Part shown: piece after piece, positions 48,059 through 56,671 of the stretch
How the letters are laid out: the number at the start of each line of letters is the position of its first letter
How positions within the stretch are numbered: position 1 is the stretch's first letter
Assembly: GCA_016901755.1 (NCBI GenBank)
Contig: JACJKV010000006.1
Location: 1-64,000, forward strand
Direction of reading: 5' to 3'
Source: Thomasclavelia spiroformis
GTDB lineage: Bacteria; Bacillota_I; Bacilli_A; Erysipelotrichales; Coprobacillaceae
DNA length: 64,000 nucleotides
The notes under the pieces: generated by a model
Told to the model about the DNA's origin: nothing
Databases searched by the model: none
What the model saw: the letters and a program-made list of their open reading frames with translations, nothing else
Translations under genes and position numbers: made by a program

Positions 48059-49393
48059 CTAGATAGCATCAACGACTTCTTTTAAATTCATAGAATGACT
48101 GCCCTTAACCAGAATTACATCGCCTGGTAACAAAAGCTTAGGCAGCTGTTCTATCAGCAGTTCATTATTTTTAAAATAATATACATCATTTAAAGATTGG
48201 CTGGCTTCATCATATATATAATGTGCCTCCTGACCAACACAGATCAAAACATCAATATGATGGTCAACAGCATACTGTCCTACACTGCGATGAAGTTCTT
48301 CACTATAACTTCCCAGTTCCAGCATATCAGCCAGTATAGCCACTTTACGACGTTGGTATTGAGCTAAAACATCAATGCTCGATTTCATTGAATCGACACT
48401 GGCATTATAAGTGCCATCAATAATCGTGCGCTGATGATCTTTTTCAATAATATCCATACGGTTTTTCGTCAGTTCAAATGACAGGATTCCCTTTTTAATT
48501 TCATCCATCGTCATCTTTAACTCTAAACCAACAGCAATAGCAATCAGTGCATTAGCGACATTATGTGCTCCCTGAACTGGAACCTGAATACGATCAGTCT
48601 GTCCCTGATAGCACACAGTAAAGACGCTGTCATGTTCATGACATACAATATCCTTAGCCATGACCTGACTGCAGGGATCACTACCTACTCGAACAACATG
48701 CAGTCTTGGCAGATCAACACTTTGCAGCATATCATTATCCTGATTAATGATCAGTGTCTTGCCATCTTCCATCCCATCAGTAATTTCCAGCTTAGCCTTT
48801 AAAATATTTTCACGGCTGCCAAGTTCGCCAATATGTGCCGTTCCAACATTAGTAATAGCTGCAATATCCGGTAAGGCAATATGTGATAAACGAGACATTT
48901 CTCCCAAATGATTCATGCCCATCTCCAGCACCATTATCTCTTCGTTTTGATAACGCAGAATCGTTAATGGCAAGCCAATTTCATTATTATAGTTGCCTTC
49001 CGTTTTTAATGTACGATATTTTTGTCTGACAACGCTGTAAACCATATCTCGCGTACTGGTTTTACCAACACTGCCAGTAATTCCTATGACCTTTACTGGT
49101 CGATGCCTTCTTAAATATTGAGCCATATCTTTCAAAGCCTGCATCGTATCTTCTACTTCAATGACAGTTTTATCGGGATAGCTGACTTGCTGCTGAGTAA
49201 TGATGGCCTGGGCACCATTTTGAAAAGCAGAATCAATAAACTGGTGGCCATCAAATCTTTCTCCAATCAAAGGAATATACATTCCTCCCGGTACAACTGT
49301 TCTACTATCCTGCGTGAAAGAGACGATATCTTCGTTGATATCTCCCGATATAAGTCTCCCCTGTGTTGCTTCTATGATTTCATATACATACAT
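48059..49393 (-). CDS. murF: UDP-N-acetylmuramoyl-tripeptide--D-alanyl-D-alanine ligase
   Basis: 444 residues. It adds the D-Ala-D-Ala dipeptide made by Ddl to the UDP-MurNAc-tripeptide. The Mur-ligase P-loop is VIGITGSVGKTSTRD near residues 100-114, followed by EGNYNNEIGLP and the ATP-binding region NRMDI. It is four bases after the upstream zinc-ribbon gene, so translational coupling is likely. Confidence 0.96.
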   Translation of the reverse strand: MYVYEIIEATQGRLISGDINEDIVSFTQDSRTVVPGGMYIPLIGERFDGHQFIDSAFQNGAQAIITQQQVSYPDKTVIEVEDTMQALKDMAQYLRRHRPVKVIGITGSVGKTSTRDMVYSVVRQKYRTLKTEGNYNNEIGLPLTILRYQNEEIMVLEMGMNHLGEMSRLSHIALPDIAAITNVGTAHIGELGSRENILKAKLEITDGMEDGKTLIINQDNDMLQSVDLPRLHVVRVGSDPCSQVMAKDIVCHEHDSVFTVCYQGQTDRIQVPVQGAHNVANALIAIAVGLELKMTMDEIKKGILSFELTKNRMDIIEKDHQRTIIDGTYNASVDSMKSSIDVLAQYQRRKVAILADMLELGSYSEELHRSVGQYAVDHHIDVLICVGQEAHYIYDEASQSLNDVYYFKNNELLIEQLPKLLLPGDVILVKGSHSMNLKEVVDAI

Positions 49394-49397
49394 ATTT

Positions 49398-50588
49398 CTA
49401 TACCTCTTCTAAATCTTCAAATTGCTGTGTCTGCTGACCATTAAACAGATTTGTGACCTGACCATCCAGATCAACTGCCTGGAATGTATTTTCATAATCA
49501 AGAAAGGAAACAATAACGATCTGATTTCCTGTCACCTGCAGCTGATAAACATATTCATCATACAGTACCTGACTGTCTTTACCATCTTTTGACATTTTAT
49601 AGAGATCACCTGACGTATAGACAATCTGATCCTGACAGATATTAATATATCCATTCATCAGATTTTCTTTTAAAACATCTTGTTTCTTATCTTCTTTGCT
49701 GACTTTGACGATCTGATCATCATCATATACATAAAGATGATCATCATCCATAACAAACGATGCATTCCCCTGACACTGATAAACTTCCTGAAGATCTTCA
49801 CCAGTTAAAGACATCGTTTTCACCACATACTGCTTGTCATAAGCTAAATAATAGATCTGATTTCTAGATGTATCAATCGATAAACAGTAAGATACCTCAT
49901 CATTGAGTTTCTGATCCTGGGCCGATTCCATATCAAAACAGTGAATACTTTCACCATCATTATCCAGCTGATAATACAGTCTGTTTTCATAAACTACCGG
50001 ATAATAGATATTTTCCAGCAGTTTTTCCTGCTTACCACTTTCCAGATCATAACAGTAATAATCATAATAAGTATCACAATAATAAAGCTTTTGTTCAACA
50101 ACGCTAATATAACCCTGACAGCCTTCTATCAGTTTTTTAGACTGACCATCTGAAGTCATCTGATAGAGATTATGATCTTTTACACAATAAAATGTCTCTC
50201 CATCAAAAAAGGCAAAACCTTCACACTGATTATTGGCAGCAATCATATTGAGATCCATTTTTCCATCAATCTTCAGATTTTCATTTTCAGATACTGATGC
50301 CTGCAGATTCAATGGATGAGAAATCATATAATCCGACAGATAAACAGAACCTGCCATTAAAACCACCAGAATTGCCCAGATCAGCGGTTTTTTCCAGTAT
50401 CCCTGATAAGGATCTTTTGTAACTGGCTGGACCTGACTTTTGCCACAGCATGGGCATATATCTTCATTTTCCTTTAATGGATTTTTGCAGTAGTAACATA
50501 TTTTTTTCGCTGTCGCCAGCGGATATCCACAACGTGGACAATACAGCATATCTTCACTGACATACTGACCACAATTTCTACAATACAT
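49398..50588 (-). CDS. Zinc-ribbon membrane protein with extracellular DUF5050-like domain
   Basis: 396 residues from MYCRNCG (GAGGTGAT ribosome site; the longer frame is rejected). Two cytosolic zinc ribbons, CRNCG..CPRCG and CYYCK..CPCCG, occupy residues 1-52. A membrane helix follows near 65-82. The rest, about 310 residues, is an extracellular repeat domain rich in YY, DG and VYENRLYY-like strands, as in DUF5050/beta-propeller-like proteins. Function unknown; the layout suggests a wall sensor. It is translated just ahead of murF. Confidence 0.8.
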   Translation of the reverse strand: MYCRNCGQYVSEDMLYCPRCGYPLATAKKICYYCKNPLKENEDICPCCGKSQVQPVTKDPYQGYWKKPLIWAILVVLMAGSVYLSDYMISHPLNLQASVSENENLKIDGKMDLNMIAANNQCEGFAFFDGETFYCVKDHNLYQMTSDGQSKKLIEGCQGYISVVEQKLYYCDTYYDYYCYDLESGKQEKLLENIYYPVVYENRLYYQLDNDGESIHCFDMESAQDQKLNDEVSYCLSIDTSRNQIYYLAYDKQYVVKTMSLTGEDLQEVYQCQGNASFVMDDDHLYVYDDDQIVKVSKEDKKQDVLKENLMNGYINICQDQIVYTSGDLYKMSKDGKDSQVLYDEYVYQLQVTGNQIVIVSFLDYENTFQAVDLDGQVTNLFNGQQTQQFEDLEEV

Positions 50589-50629
50589 TTTTATCACCTC
50601 TAATATCACCATTTTATCATATAACAGCA

Positions 50630-50654
50630 AAAAAAGAATGACAATTTGTCATTC
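50630..50654 (-). terminator. Terminator after the small zinc-ribbon gene
   Basis: GAATGAC/GTCATTC stem with a 5-nt loop, then seven T residues on the minus strand. It separates the gene at 50671 from the zinc-ribbon/murF operon. Confidence 0.75.
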
Positions 50655-50670
50655 CCTAAAAAATACACAA

Positions 50671-51114
50671 TTAATTGAATAATATCGTTGAAAAAATACT
50701 AAAAGCAATAAACAGCAAAATTAAAATAACAATTCCCGGTATAGAAGCTGACTGTTTTTTTGCCTGGTGATGTGATGTTGAATTTTGATGTAAGGGATCT
50801 AACATTGCTGAAAAATTCCTGAAAGCGTTCATTTTCCCCTCATTAAAACGATAAGCATCTTTTTTGTAATTATAGGCATCCTTTTGATAATCATAACTGT
50901 CCAGCTGCTGATAATGACCTGCGGCAGATGAATGCACCGTTTTGATTCCATCATTCTGGCGATAAACCGTTGGACTGCCACATTTAGGGCATGTTTCCTG
51001 TCCTGGAAAAAGAATAGTAAAACAGACCGAACAGCGTGTCTTCTTTAAATGTTTTTGTCCACAGACGGGACAGGCAATCCCATGATATGTCGCGCCACAA
51101 TTCCTGCACTTCAT
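50671..51114 (-). CDS. Tail-anchored double zinc-ribbon protein
   Basis: 147 residues. Two CxxC pairs (CRNCG and CPVCG) form one zinc ribbon, and two more (CSVCF and CPKCG) a second. They are followed by a polar linker with tandem YDYQKDAYNYKKDAYRF. A single membrane helix (about 127-145) ends the protein at the very C-terminus, so it is tail-anchored with the ribbons in the cytosol. Family function unknown. Confidence 0.75.
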   Translation of the reverse strand: MKCRNCGATYHGIACPVCGQKHLKKTRCSVCFTILFPGQETCPKCGSPTVYRQNDGIKTVHSSAAGHYQQLDSYDYQKDAYNYKKDAYRFNEGKMNAFRNFSAMLDPLHQNSTSHHQAKKQSASIPGIVILILLFIAFSIFSTILFN

Positions 51115-51141
51115 TATTCCAACTCCTTTTTTATATTATAT

Positions 51142-51173
51142 AAAAAAAAACGGTCAATAAATAGACCATTTTT
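51142..51173 (-). terminator. Terminator after the small membrane gene at 51172
   Basis: GGTC/GACC core extended by A-T pairs and one wobble, 8-nt loop, then nine T residues on the minus strand, overlapping the stop of the gene ending at 51172. Confidence 0.7.
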
Positions 51174-51456
51174 AAAAATCATCATCTTTTTCGACATAAT
51201 CAACGTCGATGATATCGTCATCTTTACGTCGATAAGCTTCTCCTGAACGATAGGCTTCTCTTTTTTTACGCATTTCCTGTTCCATACGTTCATTATATTC
51301 ATTTAATCTTTTATAAAGCAAACGCTTTTTAATATATGAATAAATAAACAGTAAAGCAACAATAACCCAAGTAAGAGGATTAAACAGAATATTTAAAAAG
51401 ATACTTAACACCAGAATACCAATAGCAATCAGGATAATAATTTGATAGATTTCCAT
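51172..51456 (-). CDS. Small membrane protein with charged C-terminal tail
   Basis: 94 residues. Two hydrophobic segments (5-24 and 27-43) are followed by a basic helix rich in Arg, Lys and Glu, and an acidic end DDDIIDVDYVEKDDDF. Families with this layout (DUF4834-like) are uncharacterised. It lies 8 bp after the XRE regulator gene and probably shares its transcript. Confidence 0.65.
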   Translation of the reverse strand: MEIYQIIILIAIGILVLSIFLNILFNPLTWVIVALLFIYSYIKKRLLYKRLNEYNERMEQEMRKKREAYRSGEAYRRKDDDIIDVDYVEKDDDF

Positions 51457-51464
51457 AATTCCTC

Positions 51465-51683
51465 CTATTTAGAAAAATAAAACAGTTCCTTGATTTCAAC
51501 CTTTAATCCTTTAGCCAGCTTAGCAATCGCCTGTAAAGAAATATTACGCGTTCCTCTTTCTACATCCGAAATATAATTCTTTGACAGTCCCGAACGAAAA
51601 GACAGTTCTTCCTGAGATATATTCTGCAGATGTCTTAATTCTTTGATCCTCATACCAAAAAGATCATTAACTGATTTATTCAC
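51465..51683 (-). CDS. XRE-family helix-turn-helix regulator
   Basis: 72 residues, a single Cro/CI-type DNA-binding domain. The helix-turn-helix is within NISQEELSFRSGLSKNYISDVERG (described here in parts: NISQEELSF, then GLSKNYISDVERGTRN). No sensor domain. It overlaps the whiA stop by eight bases, so it is translated from the whiA message. Target unknown. Confidence 0.85.
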   Translation of the reverse strand: MNKSVNDLFGMRIKELRHLQNISQEELSFRSGLSKNYISDVERGTRNISLQAIAKLAKGLKVEIKELFYFSK

Positions 51684-52629
51684 CTTGAATCTGCATTAAT
51701 TCAGCCGCCAGTTCGCTCATCTTTTTAAAACGATGATGCAAGCCTGACTTGCTGATGGTTTCTCCTGTTTCCTGATAATACTGCTCACTTAGTTCACTAA
51801 GCGACAGTTCGGGATACTTTCTTCTTACCAAAGCGACATTTCTTGTCTTTTCATCAAGCATATCCAAACCTCTGAACATATCAATAATATTGATATCTTC
51901 CAGCTGTTTGTTAGAGGATACCATAGATTTGACATCATTGGCAATATCACAGTTATTTAAACGATTAAAAGTATTCGACATATTACGTTCAATTCTTGTA
52001 TTTTCAAAACTCATGACTGACTGACTGGCACCAATCGCTCTTAAAAAATCACCAATCTTTTCTGAAGATTTTAAATACACGATATATTTATTTCTGCGTT
52101 TAGTCAATTTAGCATGCAGATGAAAACGATTCATCAGTTTTAAGATAAAAGCCGCATATTCCTCTTCATTGACAGAAATCTCCAAATGATAATTGGAAGT
52201 TTCTGGATCATTGACCGATCCACTGGCTAAAAACACACCAGCCAGAAAAGCACGTTTGCAGCATTCTTTTTTTAATAATGTCAATGAAGGAACTGATTCA
52301 AAACCAAGACCACTCATCAGTTTCAGATCTTCCAGTATTTCTTTAGCTTTAGATACCTTTAAGACATAAACATTATTTTTCTTGAGTTTCATCTTTCTTG
52401 AAACTAAAAACTCAATTTGAGGAGCATAAACCTCCTTTAACATTTTATGTACTTTTGAAGCAATTTTTGCATTTTCAGTTCGTATCGTCAGCAATAATCC
52501 CTGATGAGATAAAGAAAGAGTTCCATTAATTTTAATAATGGCACTCAAAATAGCTTTCTGACAACAAATATCAAAGTCATTAAAAACAACTTCTTCTTTA
52601 ACTTTACGGGCAAAAGATACTTTCATCAA
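51676..52629 (-). CDS. whiA: WhiA-type DNA-binding regulator
   Basis: 317 residues. The N-terminal LAGLIDADG-like fold contains RAFLAGVFLASGSVNDPE, followed by a C-terminal helix-turn-helix with YPELSLSELSEQY. In Bacillota WhiA influences cell division and membrane composition. It overlaps rapZ by four bases. In most Bacillota the gene yvcK lies between rapZ and whiA; here it does not. Confidence 0.95.
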   Translation of the reverse strand: MMKVSFARKVKEEVVFNDFDICCQKAILSAIIKINGTLSLSHQGLLLTIRTENAKIASKVHKMLKEVYAPQIEFLVSRKMKLKKNNVYVLKVSKAKEILEDLKLMSGLGFESVPSLTLLKKECCKRAFLAGVFLASGSVNDPETSNYHLEISVNEEEYAAFILKLMNRFHLHAKLTKRRNKYIVYLKSSEKIGDFLRAIGASQSVMSFENTRIERNMSNTFNRLNNCDIANDVKSMVSSNKQLEDINIIDMFRGLDMLDEKTRNVALVRRKYPELSLSELSEQYYQETGETISKSGLHHRFKKMSELAAELMQIQGE

Positions 52630-53474
52630 TGCACCGCATCTCGATGCAGACGATGAACACGATAAATTCCTGTATAATGATCAGCAAAATAGTTCGTCAA
52701 ACTGACCGAACGGTGCTGTCCTCCTGTACATCCAATACCAATAATGAGATGCGTTCTTCCTTCCTGTTGATACTGTTTTAACAAATAATCGAGCAATGTT
52801 GTCATTTTATCTATAAAAACCTGTGTTTCTTCTTTGTCAATCACGTAATCATATACTGCTTTATCATTTCCTGTCAGTTCTCTTAATTCTGGAATATAAA
52901 ATGGGTTAGGCAAAAATCTGACATCAAACAGCAGATCCGCATCCTTAGGAATACCATGTTTATAGCCAAATGAAACAAAACTGACTCTAAATGGATTTTC
53001 ACTTTTTCTGATGAAATGATTTTCAATTAACTTCTGAAACTTAGCACCCTTTAAGTGTGAAGTATCGATCATGATACTGGCTTCTTTAGATATTGCGCGC
53101 GCTAATTTACGTTCATATTCAATAGCTTCCAATAAAGTTGACGCTTTATTAGAAATTAAAATAGGATGCGTTCTTCTTGTTTCTTTATATCTTTTAATCA
53201 GGATATTGTCTTCACAGTCTAAAAAAACTACTGACTTATTGATCCAGTCAATATTGGAAAGCAGCTGAATCGCTTTAGGAGCATCTTCCAACGTGACTGC
53301 CATCGCTACTTTCTGATAGCGAGAATCATTTTTAACCATTTCTGCAAACTCAGTCAGTAATGAAACCGGATAATTATCAATACAGCGATAAGCCAGATTT
53401 TCAAATACAGCCATAGCCGTTGTCTTACCAGCACCTGACATCCCTGTTACAATAACAATCTCTACTTGATCCAT
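52626..53474 (-). CDS. rapZ: RapZ/YvcJ-family nucleotide-binding protein
   Basis: 282 residues from MDQVEIVIVTG (AAAGGATG ribosome site); the longer open frame is rejected. P-loop TGMSGAGKTTAM near residues 10-21. The C-terminal domain ends with GCTGGQHRSV, conserved in the family. In E. coli RapZ controls GlmZ small RNA; in Bacillus YvcJ hydrolyses GTP. It is translationally coupled to whiA. Confidence 0.94.
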   Translation of the reverse strand: MDQVEIVIVTGMSGAGKTTAMAVFENLAYRCIDNYPVSLLTEFAEMVKNDSRYQKVAMAVTLEDAPKAIQLLSNIDWINKSVVFLDCEDNILIKRYKETRRTHPILISNKASTLLEAIEYERKLARAISKEASIMIDTSHLKGAKFQKLIENHFIRKSENPFRVSFVSFGYKHGIPKDADLLFDVRFLPNPFYIPELRELTGNDKAVYDYVIDKEETQVFIDKMTTLLDYLLKQYQQEGRTHLIIGIGCTGGQHRSVSLTNYFADHYTGIYRVHRLHRDAVH

Positions 53475-53516
53475 ATTCTCACATCCTTTCATAGATATTT
53501 TATCAAAAATCATATC

Positions 53517-53548
53517 AAAAGAAAAGGAGAAGCACCTGCATTCTCCTT
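53517..53548 (-). terminator. Terminator after the BI-1-like gene
   Basis: AAGGAGAA/TTCTCCTT stem of 8 bp, 9-nt loop, then TTTCTTTT on the minus strand, overlapping the stop of the BI-1-like gene and separating it from rapZ-whiA. Confidence 0.7.
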
Positions 53549-54236
53549 ACTCATTATCACCAAATATTCTTAAAAGCTGTATAAAAATATTAATAAAATC
53601 TAAATACAGATTAAAAGCACTGAAAATACTTAATCTTTTTATCATCATTTCATCACTTTGAAACTGAAAATAAAAATGAATCGTTTTTTGCATATCATAA
53701 GCCGTTATACCAGTAAACAAAGCTAAAGCAATAAACGGCAAAAGAAACTGACTCCAGCCAAATACCATAGCCAGTAAAGCATAAACAATATATACGATCA
53801 GACCAATACAGCAAATATTACCTATTCTTGTCAGATCAATTCTAGTATAGGATCCAACTAATACCAGTACTCCGAAAAAAACCGCCGAAACCAGAAATGC
53901 CATTGCGACACTGGCTGCAGTATAAAAAGAAATAATCAGCGAAAAACTTAATCCAGTAAAAAACGCATAAACAAGAAACAGAAGCTTTGCGGTTACTGGA
54001 TTCATTTTAAACAGTTTCAAGCTAAAATACAAAGCAATGCCAAACTCCACCAATATCATCATAACCGGTAACAGTGAATGATCATAAAGCTGATTCATGA
54101 TATGACTTTTTTCTAACGTAAATGCTGTAACAAAAGTGACAGCAACACCGATCATCAGCCATTTAAATGTATCATTGATATATGCATTTAAAGTTTTGAC
54201 TTCACTTTGACTGTATGTTTTTTCAAATTCGTTCAT
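53547..54236 (-). CDS. Bax inhibitor-1/YetJ-family membrane protein
   Basis: 229 residues with about seven membrane helices. It ends with an aromatic and Asp-containing helix FNLYLDFINIFIQLLRIFG, the signature end of the Bax inhibitor-1 family. Members such as YetJ of Bacillus conduct calcium in a pH-dependent way. It starts one base after the trxB stop. Confidence 0.88.
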   Translation of the reverse strand: MNEFEKTYSQSEVKTLNAYINDTFKWLMIGVAVTFVTAFTLEKSHIMNQLYDHSLLPVMMILVEFGIALYFSLKLFKMNPVTAKLLFLVYAFFTGLSFSLIISFYTAASVAMAFLVSAVFFGVLVLVGSYTRIDLTRIGNICCIGLIVYIVYALLAMVFGWSQFLLPFIALALFTGITAYDMQKTIHFYFQFQSDEMMIKRLSIFSAFNLYLDFINIFIQLLRIFGDNE

Positions 54237-54237
54237 C

Positions 54238-55149
54238 TTATCCCTGTTCCTTTAAACTGGCAATATACTGACCAGCGATGGCTCCATCATTGGTAGCAGT
54301 CACTACCTGACGCAGATTTTTATTTCTGACATCACCAGCCACAAAGATACCTTTGACTTTAGTTTCCATGTTTTCATCAGCATCAATATAACCTTGAGTA
54401 TTGATCAGATTCAGTTTTTCAACACAGCGACTCATTGGATCCAGACCAATGAACGGGAAAATTCCCTGAACGATCAGTTCTTCTTTTTCACCAGTATCAC
54501 TGTTACTTAAAACCAGTCCTTTGACCTTCTGATTTTCTTCAAGAATTTCATAAGGTTTACGTTTAAAATGAACAATGATATTATCATGTTTTGATAAACG
54601 ATCCTGAATGACCTTATCTGCTCTGAAAACATCACGACGGACAATCAGATGAACCGTTTTACAGATTGAAGAAAGATACATGGCTTCTTCTAAAGCCGAA
54701 TTTCCTCCCCCGATCACCGCAACATCTTCACCTTTAAAAAATGGGCCATCACAAACCGCACAGTAGGAAATCCCACGTCCTACCAGTTCTTTTTCTTTAG
54801 GCAGATTCATCTGACGTTCTTTCGTTCCAGTAGCAATCAGAACATATTTAGCTTCATAAGTTTGTTTAGCCGTAATCACTTCTTTATGATCACCGAGATC
54901 TTTAATATCTAACACTTCCCCATATTCCAGCTTAGCCCCAAAACTCAAGGCACTTTCATACATGGTAAAAGCGATTTCTGGTCCTGGAGTTGCCTTTAAC
55001 CCTGGATAGTTTTCAATCTGGGCCGTAACATTTAATTTTCCTCCTGGAGCTCCCATATCAAAAATCAGTACATCAAGTCCCGCTCTGGAAGCATAGAGAC
55101 AGGCACTTAATCCTGCTGGCCCGGCGCCAACAATAATTAAATCTAACAT
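54238..55149 (-). CDS. trxB: Thioredoxin reductase
   Basis: 303 residues. FAD motif GAGPAGLSAC at the N-terminus, redox-active CAVC in YCAVCDGPFF near residue 133, NADPH motif GGGNSALEEA, and the C-terminal FAD-binding FVAGDVRNKNLRQV. Reduces thioredoxin with NADPH. No thioredoxin gene is adjacent. It overlaps the HAD gene by seven bases. Confidence 0.95.
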   Translation of the reverse strand: MLDLIIVGAGPAGLSACLYASRAGLDVLIFDMGAPGGKLNVTAQIENYPGLKATPGPEIAFTMYESALSFGAKLEYGEVLDIKDLGDHKEVITAKQTYEAKYVLIATGTKERQMNLPKEKELVGRGISYCAVCDGPFFKGEDVAVIGGGNSALEEAMYLSSICKTVHLIVRRDVFRADKVIQDRLSKHDNIIVHFKRKPYEILEENQKVKGLVLSNSDTGEKEELIVQGIFPFIGLDPMSRCVEKLNLINTQGYIDADENMETKVKGIFVAGDVRNKNLRQVVTATNDGAIAGQYIASLKEQG

Positions 55150-55793
55150 TTTTCATCCTCCTTAATAAAGTCAATGATTTCACTAAAATGGTCGATCAGC
55201 AAATCTGGATTCTCCTTAGCCATCAGTTCATAGCCTTTAGGCGACCATTTTACACCAATAGTCTTGAGTTTAGCATTTTTTCCTGCCAGAATGTCAGTAA
55301 TATTATCACCAATATAATAACCATCCTGACATTGCAGGCGATCCAAAGCCATTAATATTCCTTCCGGATCAGGCTTTGAACGCTGAACATCATCGTGACC
55401 GATCACCGTTTCAAAATAATCTGTCAGCGCAAACATTTTTAACCCTAAAAGGGCAACATCCTTCATTTTTGTTGTAACCACGGCCATAGGATACCCTTGC
55501 TTTTGCAGATATGCCAAAGTATCTTGAACCCCTGGATAAATGGTCACAAAATCTTCATGATGTTTCAGATTATATTGGCGATAATAGGCAATCAGTTCCT
55601 GTACCATGCTTTGTGGAAAATAACAGCTGAATGTATCATAAAGTGATGGTCCTAAAAATGAAAGCAGTTCTTTTTCACTTAAAGTATATCCTGGTTTATA
55701 CTTTTCAAAAGTATGTATAAACGAATTTTTTATCAGCAGATCTGTATTCAGTAACGTACCATCCAAATCAAAAATAATTGCTTTTTTCTTCAT
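55143..55793 (-). CDS. HAD-superfamily hydrolase (PpaX/phosphoglycolate-phosphatase type)
   Basis: 216 residues from MKKKAIIFDLDGTLLN (AAGGAGA ribosome site). HAD motif I DLDGT, motif II VVTTKMKD, motif III SKPDPEGI, and motif IV YIGDNITDI are all present, with a helical cap between I and II. PpaX hydrolyses pyrophosphate made by HPr kinase/phosphorylase; hprK is in this window about 3 kb upstream on the same strand, so a PpaX role is possible but not proven. Confidence 0.87.
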   Translation of the reverse strand: MKKKAIIFDLDGTLLNTDLLIKNSFIHTFEKYKPGYTLSEKELLSFLGPSLYDTFSCYFPQSMVQELIAYYRQYNLKHHEDFVTIYPGVQDTLAYLQKQGYPMAVVTTKMKDVALLGLKMFALTDYFETVIGHDDVQRSKPDPEGILMALDRLQCQDGYYIGDNITDILAGKNAKLKTIGVKWSPKGYELMAKENPDLLIDHFSEIIDFIKEDEKC

Positions 55794-55851
55794 ATCATTC
55801 TCCTTATCCCCTATTATAAACAAAGTCATCAGAAAAGAAAGTTATTTGCTG

Positions 55852-55880
55852 AAAAACTGCATCTTTGTGGCGATGCAGCT
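55852..55880 (-). terminator. Terminator after the ABC transporter genes
   Basis: CTGCATC/GATGCAG stem with an 8-nt loop and TTTTTC on the minus strand, 12 bp after the ATPase stop. Confidence 0.75.
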
Positions 55881-55890
55881 TTCTTTCTAA

Positions 55891-56637
55891 CTATAGTTCC
55901 GTTGATATTCGAACAATATTTTCAAAATATTGTTTCTGATCTTCGGTTTTATAAATATGTTCTTTGATGTGACCATCTTCCAGATAATACATTTGTGATG
56001 AATATGAAGCCATTAAAGGATCATGGGTCACCATCAAAACAGTAATATCATATTCTTGATTGATTTTCTGTAAATACTGCATAAACTGTCGTGCTCTGAC
56101 ACCATCCAGATTGCCTGTTGGTTCATCAGCAAAAATGATCTTTGGCTCAACAGCCAGCGTTCTGGCAGCAGCCACTCGCTGCAGCTGACCATCAGAACAT
56201 TCAGAAGGATATTTATTTAAGATGTCATTGATTTCCAGTTCATTGATGATCTTGTCTAATTTTTCATGATCATTTGCTTTCTTGGCCAGTTTTAGTGGCA
56301 GTATGATATTTTCATAAATCGTCAAAGTATCCAGCAGATGGTAGTCCTGAAAAATAAAACCCAGCGTCATTTTACGAAACTGTGCTTTATCACTGTCTGA
56401 CATTTCAAAAATATTCTGTCCCATGATAAACAGTTTCCCTTTGGTCAGGTCATCGATCGTTGACAGCACATTGAGCAGTGTTGTTTTGCCTGAACCGCTT
56501 TTACCCATAATAGCTATAAATTCACCCGCTTTGATATCGAGCGATACCTGATCAACCGCAGTTTTTTCCCTGATCGTATCAGGATGATAAATTTTACTAA
56601 GCTTTTCAGCTTTAATAACCGTTTTTTTCTTTTCCAT
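55891..56637 (-). CDS. ABC transporter ATP-binding protein (MacB/BceA class)
   Basis: 248 residues. Walker A GKSGSGKTT near 44-52, Q-loop FQDYHLLD, signature CSDGQLQRV and Walker B KIIFADEPTGNLDG. The signature is CSDGQ rather than LSGGQ, an uncommon but seen variant. This class powers FtsX/BceB-type permeases. It lies 35 bp after the permease gene. Confidence 0.93.
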   Translation of the reverse strand: MEKKKTVIKAEKLSKIYHPDTIREKTAVDQVSLDIKAGEFIAIMGKSGSGKTTLLNVLSTIDDLTKGKLFIMGQNIFEMSDSDKAQFRKMTLGFIFQDYHLLDTLTIYENIILPLKLAKKANDHEKLDKIINELEINDILNKYPSECSDGQLQRVAAARTLAVEPKIIFADEPTGNLDGVRARQFMQYLQKINQEYDITVLMVTHDPLMASYSSQMYYLEDGHIKEHIYKTEDQKQYFENIVRISTEL

Positions 56638-56671
56638 TTATTCGCACCTTCTTTCACAATAAAATGAGATA

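Noticed and set aside
50636-50654. GACAATTTGTC near the zinc-ribbon gene as another copy of the sugar operator
   Set aside because: The dyad has an extra base at its centre and is followed by a T run, so it is a terminator stem.
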